A DNA stretch of 14,737 nucleotides from Rhizopus sp. PT2906. Lineage: Eukaryota > Mucoromycota > Mucoromycetes > Mucorales > Rhizopodaceae. Position 1 is the stretch's first letter, and each line of letters begins with the position of its first letter. The DNA lies in the NCBI GenBank assembly GCA_025529335.1, contig JAMYHX010000731.1, positions 1 to 14,737 on the forward strand, given 5' to 3'. The notes under the pieces were generated by a model that was not told the origin of the DNA, searched no databases, and worked only from the letters and a program-made list of their open reading frames with translations. Below are positions 8,043-14,737 of this stretch, in pieces. Both the position numbers and the translations under genes were made by a program.

Positions 8043-8634
8043 TTAGAGCGCAGCAACCACATTGGAGGTGGCGCATTATCTTGTAAAGACATTAGGACGA
8101 TCATGATCGTTCGAGATAGGCTCAGCAATGGCAAGCATATTCTTTGCGGCCATGACGTCTCGATTCCGATAAATATTGCAACTTTTGCAGATGAATATTT
8201 GGTAGATCTTGTGTTCATCTTCACCACTTCCACACACCTTTGATTTTTCAAGTTTTTTATCAAGCTGCTGTTACAAGTCTATAGAAAAAGTGATATTTTA
8301 TTATATGACTATCGATATTAAATGAATGTTGTTTTTGTATACCTTCGAGGTATCATATTCGTTTATATCTGGCAGAAGAAGCTCCCCTAACCTCTCATGT
8401 CGTTGAAGTTGTTTATATACCTTGCCAGAGGCACCGTGTTGGTGTCCTTTATACGAACATGGCCCTTGTTTTTGAGGCCATTGCCAAATACAACTACAGG
8501 AATTTTATTCCGATCATCTTCCTCAAAAAAAAAAAGGGAAACATTGCATACACCAGAAGGTAGACTAATACTATGGACGCTACCTCTACACATTACCTAT
8601 AATGTCGCCCGACGGAGCTTTTCGATCTGCAGCG
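8043..8634 (-). pseudogene. Fanzor (TnpB-like RNA-guided nuclease) C-terminal remnant
   Basis: Read on the minus strand from about 8634: IEKLRRATL, an in-frame TAG, CRGSVHSISLPSGVCN, then VVVFGNGLKNKGHVRIK; a frameshift near 8447; GHQHGASGKVYKQL, then ERLGELLLPDINEYDTSK; a 64 bp GT-AG intron (8342-8279); TCNSS of the first zinc-ribbon knuckle; another frameshift near 8260; IFICKSCNIYRNRDVMAAKN; and the tail RPNVFTR, a TAA where Gln is expected, then ATSNVVAAL. The order glycine-rich block, NEYxTSK, two CxxC knuckles and RDVMAAKNM is the RuvC-II to RuvC-III and zinc-ribbon layout of Fanzor/TnpB proteins; a spliceosomal intron marks it as eukaryotic. The second knuckle is intact, the first has lost a cysteine. 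The N-terminal half is missing. At least two nonsense changes and two frameshifts make it inactive. Family assignment is by recognition and was not searched. Confidence 0.78.
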
Positions 8635-8646
8635 CTAAACTAAACA

Positions 8647-8662
8647 TGACTTTATAAAGTCA
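8647..8662. repeat. 16 bp perfect palindrome at the centre of the transposon relic
   Basis: TGACTTTATAAAGTCA is identical to its own complement. It sits between the two truncated divergent pseudogenes, where their 5' halves were lost, and holds a symmetrical TTTATAAA core. It may be a remnant of a shared divergent promoter, a deletion scar, or chance. Confidence 0.5.
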
Positions 8663-8760
8663 CCAACTTAGTTTGTTTCCTTTCGAGGAAGAAAAAGATA
8701 AAAGATAAAAAAAAGAGACGTTGTCATTGTTTTATTCTAATTCTATGTTGTCAGTCTATC

Positions 8761-9092
8761 AACAAAGAACCAACCACTAAAGAAAGTTTTGTCCGACTTA
8801 TAATAGAGAAACTTAATCCAACCAGCGCGGGTCCCACTTTATTTGTGATGGATAATGCGCCCATTCACAAATTTGGTGTAGTTAGAGAATTGTTTGATAA
8901 CTCTGAGCACGAATTGTGCCTTATTCCGACCTACTCGTCTTTCGGAAGAGTGCTTCTCCAAGTTGAGAGCCTAGTCTTAACCAGCAGCAACTTCTTGAGC
9001 ACATCTGGGCTATCACAAATGAAACAACTCGTGAAAGTTGTAATGCATGATTTTCTTTGAGGACTGTGTTGATATGAAAGAGATTTGTTTAA
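8761..9092 (+). pseudogene. Tc1/mariner-type DDE transposase C-terminal remnant
   Basis: The plus strand reads TTKESFVRLIIEKL, then FVMDNAPIHKFGVVREL and LCLIPTYSSF. The VMDNAPIH block carries the second catalytic aspartate and IPTYSSF corresponds to the LPPYSPxLNPIE block of the superfamily. A frameshift after 8943 moves EECFSKLRA, with the third acidic residue, into another frame and removes the NPI residues. A further shift near 8981 recovers QQLLEHIWAITNETTRESC, the usual final helix. All three frames are thus needed. The DNA-binding domain and first catalytic aspartate are absent. The remnant ends about 100 bp from the right inverted repeat and points toward it. Confidence 0.82.
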
Positions 9093-9193
9093 TTGATAAA
9101 AGAGAATTACTATTGGAATTGGCATATCACATTATGAAAATTAATCACACTTCACTTAAAATCCTCTGTATCAAGAAGTGCTCAGCATGTCTG

Positions 9194-9225
9194 AAACTAA
9201 TTTCCTTTTGTATCTGCGAAAACTG
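9194..9225 (-). repeat. Right terminal inverted repeat
   Basis: Read on the minus strand from 9225 it begins CAGTTTTCG (9225-9217) and ends GAAATTAGTTT (9204-9194), matching the left end. TA follows directly at 9226-9227. It lies 30 bp from the stop codon of the aminopeptidase gene. Confidence 0.85.
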
Positions 9226-9242
9226 TAATATGAAAGTACAAC

Positions 9243-9248
9243 TTTATT
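9243..9248 (-). terminator. Poly(A) signal AATAAA of the leucyl aminopeptidase gene
   Basis: The canonical hexamer on the minus strand lies 7 bases after the TAG at 9257-9255. The transposon end at 9225 lies 18 bases further on, within the usual cleavage window, so the 3' ends of aminopeptidase transcripts may fall at or in the inverted repeat. Confidence 0.6.
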
Positions 9249-9254
9249 TCAAAT

Positions 9255-10973
9255 CTAGAAGCTGTTCTTTCCGATATACTCAATCAATGATCTCGTAGGA
9301 CGACCTATGACGGATTAGTTGATTTATTCTTGTAAATTATATATTCATGACTTACCACTCATGCCCTTGATGTGATATCCATCTGTTGCCTGACTGTCCA
9401 TAACACCTGCTATATCAATGTGTGCCCAATCAACATTATTGGCAACAAACTCCTTTAAAAAGGCAGCTGCTGAGCAAGCACCACCTGATCTTCCTTTACC
9501 AAGATTGTTCAAGTCTGCCACCAAGGACTCTTGCATCTCCTTCAAGTACTCATCATGTAATGGCATTCTCCAAAATGGGTCATTGGCTGATTTACCTGCT
9601 GCTTCCAGACGTGTCCAAAGTGTGTCTGAGTTAGTGAATACACCTGCAAATACATTACCCAATGCAACATCCATAGCTCCTGTCAGTGTAGCAAGGTCAA
9701 TAAGGCTAGCAAGTGGATACTTTGAACTGATGTAATGTAGTGCATCAGCCTAATATATAATATGGTTAGCCTTTTTTGTGCATACACAATCAAGCCAATT
9801 ACCAAAATAAGGCGTCCTTCAGCATCTGTGTCAAGGATTTCGATGGATTTACCATTCATAGCCTTGATAACATCACCTGGTTTGGTAGCCTGACCTGATG
9901 GCATATTTTCACAAAGTGGAGTAACAGCGATAACATTGACAGGTAGCTTTAACTTTGCGATACCGTAAAGTGCGCCTGCTACTGTGGCTGCACCACCCAT
10001 ATCGCCCTTCATCAGGGCCATATTATTAGATGGCTTTAAAGAGATTCCTCCACTATAGGAATATTAACTATTGAAATGGACATCCTATTTTCAACTTACG
10101 AGTCAAAGGTGACGCCTTTACCGACCAATCCATGTGCTTTATCTCCTTCTTTTCCACCTTTATAATGAATCTCCAAGAATCTCAGTGGCTCACGACTGAT
10201 AAAGCGTGGTGTTGAGTAAGGTATTCTATGTTTTATCATTATCGTTTACCTTCCCTTAGCCACAGCTAAAAATGCATTCATGTTTTGCTTTATGGCCCAT
10301 TCTTCGTCTCTGACGATGACTTCAACATTCTCAAGCCCGGCCAAAAGATAAGCGACCTCCTCAGCAAAGAGCTTGGGTGTCATCAAATTACTAGGTGAGG
10401 TCATGAGCATGCGAGCCACATTTTGAGACGCAGCCATAATTTGTCCCTTCTCCCAGTCTGGGCTTGACTTCAGGGGCTCAACTTCTATCGCATCCTCTTT
10501 TTCTTTGGTCTTGAGCTTATCAAACGAGAACTGTGCCAAAACGGCGCCTTCTCCAGCACCCTGAGCGTGCATGCAAGACAAGTCAACACCAATCTTTTTG
10601 GCACCCAAGGGTTTGAGCGCGTGTAAGCCAAGTGCTGTCTATGTGTACATGAATAGGGCAGTCCCTTTTTCAATATTTTCTTCCTTACTGCACGTCGAGC
10701 TGTCTCAGGCTCATTCTTCTTTTCTTGTTCGATTCCAACAATCGCCACTTGCTTAAGTCCCTTGATGTCATATAGTACTCTCACGTCGTCCTTTTTCTTA
10801 AAGTTGGAGGCTGATAGTTGATGCTCAATCAGTTGTCGAGTCTCTTGTGAGATATCCAGCGTTTCAATAGTTGGTTTCTTGTTTTGAACAGAAGCACCAA
10901 CGATGACTGCGTCAAATCTTTTTGCAGTCGAGAATAATCGCGTTGTTTGTCTGACACATGTCACTCGATGCAT
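9255..10973 (-). CDS. Leucyl aminopeptidase, M17 family, probable mitochondrial form
   Basis: Six exons, 10973-10689, 10638-10250, 10195-10100, 10052-9803, 9749-9356 and 9304-9255, with introns of 47-54 bp, encode 487 residues, the usual length. M17 enzymes are two-metal aminopeptidases that release N-terminal residues such as leucine and form hexamers. All expected residues are present: K251 and D256 in GKGVTFDSGG, K263 in SLKPS, D274 in MKGDMGG, D333 and E335 in DTDAEGRL, and R337. The family signature usually reads NTDAEGRL; here the first residue is Asp. Other family blocks include ENMPSGQATKPGD (305-317) and DLATLTGAM (358-366). The N-terminus (MHRVTCVRQTTRLFSTAKRF) is basic, rich in S and T and free of acidic residues, fitting a mitochondrial presequence. 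The last exon carries RPTRSLIEYIGKNSF. The gene is intact; the transposon relic lies just past its 3' end. Confidence 0.95.
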
Positions 10974-11603
10974 TCTATGCGCAAGGGTAGAAAAAAAAAA
11001 AAAGAGAGAAAAGCGAAAGCGCGAATGAAAATATTGTATCCAAATAAGGCAATCACTGGACCTTTCTGTCCTGGAAACGTCCCCCTTCCCTTCTTCAGGT
11101 CAATTCTCCCTTCCAATATGCTTTATCTGAATTGTTAAAGCTTCGAGAAAAAAAGGGAGAGTTGATTGGTCCTTAAACCGGAAAAAGATCGGTCCCAAAG
11201 GGTGCCATTCGAACAAAAAGTCATAGGTACAGGATTGATATGAAGGGTAAACAGCGCACATCGATCCTCATTGTGTCTATTCCACACTCTGATGAGTCTA
11301 ATCTCCACATGAGACTACACCTTCAGATACTATCACCACAATAAAGCATATTCATGATCTTACCTCATCTTACTGACTCTTATCTTTCTCTTCCAGGTAC
11401 CCCTCTTCAGTGTACCATTCTATTCAACGAATAGAAATAGACGTGGTATCTATGACTTTAAAAACTGACAGTCATTATGAAAGCAGAGGTCTCCCCCTCC
11501 GAGGTGTTCTTTATGCATCCTTATTTTAAACTCCATCTTTGATAAACATGTGAATTTGCTTTTTATTTCTCTTTTTTTTTTTTTTTCTTCTTCAAAAAGT
11601 GTG
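10974..11603. promoter_or_regulatory. Divergent intergenic region between aminopeptidase and patatin genes
   Basis: Both genes start from this 630 bp stretch. An A-rich run (about 10990-11010) gives pyrimidine-rich leader DNA to the aminopeptidase strand. An ATTGG at about 11164-11168 is an inverted CCAAT on the plus strand, i.e. CCAAT for the aminopeptidase. Toward the patatin gene, a branch-like TTACTGAC followed by a pyrimidine tract and CAG at about 11370-11397 looks like a 3' splice site, so the patatin leader may be spliced. A run of T at 11572-11586 precedes its ATG. Confidence 0.4.
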
Positions 11604-12178
11604 ATGTTAAAGGCGGCCAACCAAGTGTTACAGGACCCACTTAAATACATTGTGGTTCCTATCTTGTTCTTTCTATATAATTTACTATTACTCACTTATG
11701 GATCCTTATTTGAACCATGGATGGTTGTGTATAAACTGTATTACGTCTTGTAATAACACGCCTTATTCTTTATATAGCAAAAATGGCACAAGTATAAAGA
11801 GAATAAACCAGAGAATAGGATGATCAATCAACTAAAGAATGCCAAAACATTTGAAGAATGGCAAGAGAGAGCAAAGGAATTGGATAAATACCTAAGTAAA
11901 AGTCAATGACTCCAAGAGATATATAACTCTGACTCTCTTTTTCTAGAAAATGATCAATGGATTAATAAACCAGAATCAAAGATTTATGATTACAAATTGA
12001 TCAAATCTCGCCTAGAGCATCAAAGAAAGGCTCGTGAAATAGGTGATGTTGATAATATGATGTATCTCTTGAGAGTTGGATTACTCAGAAACTTTGGTGG
12101 AATCTGTGACAGAAGATTATTCTCGCATGCTTATGTTGGGTAAGGAAAATAGGCATCATGTTTGTACGTTGAACCCAC

Positions 12179-12222
<44 letters not shown>

Positions 12223-13829
12223 CAAAGAACAAAGCAATTGATTCAAGATTATATGGAAGAAGTCGTTCGACAAATCGAATATATTGAATCCACACCCGAT
12301 TTTGAACCTCAAGCCAAACTCAAGTTCTTTAGCGATACAAGACAGAGCTTTGGTTGTTCTGCTTTGGTACTTCAAGGAGGAACCGCTTTAGCCTTGTATC
12401 ATATTGGTATTGTCAAGGCCCTGAACGAACAAGGTCTCTTGCCCCGAATCATTAGTGGAACGGCGATTGGTGCCATGATTGCTGCCTTGATCTGTATTCA
12501 TACTGATGAAGAGTTGCCTGTAAAGCAAGAGAGATAGAAAAAAGAGAAAGAGAGCTAATATAAATATCATAGACAATTCTTCAACCTGATGGTATCAATC
12601 TGACTGCATTTTCAAACAAGAGAGCTACAGGGTAAGAGAAGTGAATAGTATGTGTAAGTGATGAATGTTCACGTGATTCATTTCTGTAGGCACTTTAAGC
12701 GACGCATTACCCGATTCTTAAAATATGGTAAAAACATGAGCACACTGCATTAAAAGTTAGGTTAACAGCGTGTAGGTTATTTGATGGATATGAAGGTATT
12801 ACAAGAATGTGTGCGCGCCAATGTGGGCGATTTGACATTTGAAGAAGCCTATGCGAGATCAAAGCGTGTTCTCAACATTAGCGTATCATCCAGTCGTACA
12901 CAAGAGGTACCGCAACTACTAAACTATCTGACAGCTCCTAATGTGGTAAGTTTTTAAATATTTCCTTAAATTCCCCCTACTGAACCAATCCATGCATGAA
13001 AAACAAAGCTTATCTGGAGTGCTGCATGTTGTTCAATTGCTTCTGCTGGACTCTTTGGCAGTTGTGATTTGATGGCCAAGGACAAGAACGGCAATATCGT
13101 CAAATGGATTTCTTCCAATGTTAAATGGAACCATTGGTCCGAGGCATCACTTGCAGAGAGCGAGACACCTCTGTATCGACTCTCTGAGCTTTTTAATGTC
13201 AATCACTTTATCGTCTCTCAAGCAAGTATTTATGCTATTCCGTTTATTGCCAAGGCCCAAAATCTGCATCATGAAACCTTGATTCATAAGTTGGCTTATA
13301 TCGTTGCTTCTGAATTCAAGCATCGACTGTACCAGCTTGATCAGCTTCATCTGTTGCCCCGCGCTTTCCGTGGTGTGATTGAGGAAAAGATGTCGGGTAA
13401 TGTCAATGTGGTGCCTGATTTGAACTTTTCGGTAAAAGAAAGAGAGAAACGTTGTTAAATAAAAACTAAACATTTTTGTATAGGATTTGAACATTTTGTT
13501 TTCAAACCCGTCTCATCAATCTTTAGCTTATTGGTAAAAAAAAAAGAAAAAAAAGAAAAGGAAAACAAGTGTGATATAGAAATAACCCTTTATCATAGGA
13601 TATTGCATGGTGAAAGGTCTATTTGGCCACTGATTGCATTTATAAAGACACGTTGTATGATTGAACTGGCTTTGGACAGAGGTAAAAAGAAATAATGAAA
13701 GAGGACAATGGATTGATATTTATTATTCTAGCTGTTTTGAGATTAAAGGCTATGAATGTCGAAAGAGAACCAGTGGTGGTTCGTAGTCGTTATATTGAAA
13801 ACAAAAAGAGAGCACAATCAATGCATTAA
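11604..13829 (+). CDS. SDP1/TGL-type patatin-domain protein, predicted catalytically dead
   Basis: Eleven exons: 11604-11726 (end uncertain), 11778-11895, 11947-12139, 12228-12519, 12573-12631, 12690-12727, 12776-12945, 13009-13431, 13484-13533, 13599-13681, 13732-13829; about 548 residues. Exon 1 could instead end at 11744, adding six residues but leaving a 33 bp intron. Order: a hydrophobic membrane-associated segment (about 15-31), a DUF3336-type helical domain (about 57-165, with KIYDYKLIKSRL and LLRVGLLRNFGG), then the patatin domain (about 184-400). Active relatives hydrolyse triacylglycerol at lipid droplets with a Ser-Asp dyad. Here the GxSxG nucleophile motif reads GTAIG (222-226, Ala224), the DG motif reads SEAS (375-378) before RLSELFNVNHFIVSQ, and the oxyanion loop reads GGTALA. 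Yet the frame is open through all exons with good splice sites, so it is probably a maintained pseudoenzyme, perhaps regulatory. It converges on the gene at the right edge. Confidence 0.88.
12140..12227 (+). other. Intron 3 of the patatin gene, containing a poly(T) tract
   Basis: An 88 bp intron with a GTAAGG donor and a TCAAAG acceptor; its neighbours are 48-65 bp. The excess is explained by a run of 40 T at 12181-12220 ending seven bases before the acceptor. Splicing it out restores HAYVG-TKQLIQDYM, the family sequence. Reading through the tract gives polyphenylalanine and is not a real coding frame. Confidence 0.85.
12181..12220 (+). repeat. Poly(T)40 homopolymer
   Basis: Forty consecutive T within the patatin intron at 12140-12227, forming its polypyrimidine tract. 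It is likely to vary in length between strains, and the length is easily misread by sequencing. Confidence 0.95.
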
Positions 13830-13901
13830 TGTATTCTTTTCTTCCATGCTTGAAGTTGACCCAATATATTCTTTGATACCAAATTGTCTGTTTATGCTTG
13901 T
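13830..13901. terminator. Short convergent 3' intergenic region
   Basis: Seventy-two bases separate the patatin stop (13827-13829) from the stop of the opposing zinc-finger gene (13902-13904). No exact AATAAA is present for either strand; the minus strand has CATAAA at about 13893-13898. The 3' untranslated regions must be very short or overlapping. Confidence 0.4.
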
Positions 13902-14737
13902 TTAAATTATTTCGTTTATCAGTAAATTCACTCTCTCTTTTTTACCTTCTGTTATCTTGTCTCCTATGACCATATAATGCCTACGTAGATAGCTCCAAGT
14001 GGAGGAAGAAATGATGCTCACATGCTGTAAGTTGGTTATCTCCACTGTGCAATCAATCGCTTCTTTTGGTCGTTCTGTTTTCCATCCCTCAATAAAATCC
14101 TCCCATACAGTAATCCATTGTAAAGGCAAAAGACACAGGCCATCTTTGAGTACATGGCGTGGTGTATCTTTCCAACGAATGGACCGTTCTTTTTGCCGTA
14201 CTTGTTTGAGCTCCAGTGTCTTTTGGTCATTCAAACAAAGTGTGTTCATCCAAAGCAGGGACAGGGAGGATGCGTAATATATTTCTGCTGTATACGAATC
14301 CATTCCTCCAATCTATTCCAAGATGAATGAATTGCGTATGATTTACATTGTATGCTCCTTACCCAGTCAAGACAAGCTTGGCAAAAGAACTCTGACATAT
14401 TGGGTTTATAATACACTTGATGTTTCTTCTTTCCTAACCGTGCATGATGCCTTGTATGTCGATCACAGAATACCTGACCACAATCTGTGCAGATAAAGAG
14501 ATACTCTAGATTTCCATTTTGACATTGACTACACACATCGACTTGTACGTAGTGCGCATTTGTGTCTAGATGAGTACATGGTAATCGACCCATAGGCTTA
14601 ACAACACATGCCTTGTAAAGCTCTCGATACGTCAAGCTCGGATCGTTATACGTCACGCTATAATCATTGCGGCATCTTACTTTCCAAAACGATTCGTCAT
14701 AGTACAATACAGGATAGATCAGCGAAAGTGTCAGTAG
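13902..14737 (-). CDS. F-box-like / UBP zinc finger / DUSP-like protein, 5' partial
   Basis: Exons 14737-14363 and 14312-13902 are joined across a 50 bp intron; 261 residues lie in the window. The frame is open to the right edge and no ATG start is present, so the gene begins outside. Residues 1-44 (LLTLSLIYPVLYYDESFWKV, then DPSLTYRELYK) resemble the end of an F-box. Residues 54-122 form a UBP-type zinc finger: CTH, CSQC (69-72), CTDC (83-86), CDRH (91-94), H106 and CQAC (119-122). Residues about 183-246 (LCLLPLQWITVWEDFIEGW and TWSYLRRHYMVIGDKITE) resemble a DUSP domain of ubiquitin-specific proteases. There is no Cys/His-box peptidase domain in what is visible, and little room for one. By inference it is an adaptor linked to ubiquitin signalling, possibly binding free ubiquitin C-termini. 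The DUSP and F-box calls are less sure than the zinc finger. Confidence 0.72.

Larger units (their letters stand above)
7955..9225. mobile_element. Decayed composite Tc1/mariner-type transposon carrying a Fanzor gene
   Basis: The 1,271 bp element is bounded by imperfect inverted repeats that begin CAGTTTTCG and share a second inner block, GAAATTAGTTT. The right end is followed directly by TA (9226-9227); the left end is preceded by TA plus one extra A (7952-7954), consistent with the TA target duplication of Tc1/mariner elements and a later one-base change. Inside, a Fanzor pseudogene reads left and a DDE transposase pseudogene reads right, each ending within about 140 bp of its own terminal repeat and each lacking its 5' half. 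Hence a central deletion removed both starts. Known background: Fanzor genes are carried by several eukaryotic DNA transposon types, including Tc1/mariner. The element cannot move by itself; the repeats might still be used in trans. Confidence 0.82.

Noticed and set aside
9047..9298. Plus-strand frame of 83 codons across the transposon end
   Set aside because: It crosses the right inverted repeat and runs antisense into the last aminopeptidase exon; the transposase similarity in this stretch lies in another frame.
12076..12537. Single long plus-strand frame of 153 codons through the poly(T) tract
   Set aside because: Its first part is out of frame with the conserved patatin sequence and it reads the 40-T intron tract as polyphenylalanine. 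Only the part from 12228 is a real exon.
13147..13494. Minus-strand frame of 115 codons antisense to the patatin gene
   Set aside because: It is complementary to a well-supported exon with clear family conservation and has no motif of its own.
1..14737. tRNA, rRNA, snRNA or CRISPR features
   Set aside because: I scanned by eye for tRNA B-box-like sequence, U1/U2/U4/U6-like starts and regularly spaced repeats and saw none. A covariance-model search would be needed to exclude divergent RNAs.

Overview
The window looks like nuclear DNA of a filamentous early-diverging fungus, most likely Mucoromycota/Mucorales. Reasons: compact genes with 47-88 bp GT-AG introns, AT-rich intergenic DNA with purine and poly(A/T) tracts, short 3' flanks with AATAAA signals, and a gene set (septin, Pho80-like cyclin, SDP1/TGL-type patatin, OHCU decarboxylase, M17 aminopeptidase) plus Fanzor and Tc1/mariner debris. 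No tRNA, rRNA, CRISPR or bacterial operon features were seen. All splice sites given are my own reading of GT/AG borders, reading frame and family conservation; no transcript evidence was available.

Layout. 1-1160: AT-rich, no gene recognised. 1213-1725 (+): OHCU decarboxylase of peroxisomal urate breakdown, with a TATA box and a PTS1-like C-terminus. It converges on 2884-1750 (-), a divergent two-exon septin; the two stops lie 24 bp apart around a palindromic pair of polyadenylation signals. 3254-3520 (+) is a weak small-gene candidate. 4078-3632 (-) encodes a 148-residue secreted protein of unknown family. 5147-5502 (+) has the parts of a small transcription unit (TATA, pyrimidine leader, 59-codon spliced reading frame, AATAAA). 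7348-6349 (-) is a two-exon Pho80/Pcl-type cyclin.

7955-9225 is the main discovery: a 1.27 kb decayed DNA transposon bounded by imperfect terminal inverted repeats that begin CAGTTTTCG and flanked by TA. Inside are two divergently oriented, 5'-truncated pseudogenes: the RuvC/zinc-ribbon end of a Fanzor (eukaryotic TnpB-like RNA-guided nuclease, minus strand, with one intron) and the DDE half of a Tc1/mariner transposase (plus strand). It is therefore the relic of a composite mariner-Fanzor element. It sits 30 bp past the stop codon of the next gene, inside that gene's likely poly(A) site.

10973-9255 (-) is a six-exon M17 leucyl aminopeptidase (487 aa) with all metal ligands and a mitochondrial-type N-terminus. 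11604-13829 (+) is an eleven-exon SDP1/TGL-type patatin protein (about 548 aa) whose gene is intact but whose nucleophile serine and catalytic aspartate are both replaced, so it is a probable pseudo-lipase. One of its introns holds an uninterrupted run of 40 T. It converges on 14737-13902 (-), the 3' part of a gene running off the right edge, with an F-box-like tail, a UBP-type zinc finger and a DUSP-like domain but no peptidase domain. The genes are unrelated housekeeping or regulatory functions rather than a cluster; the only linked system is the transposon relic.
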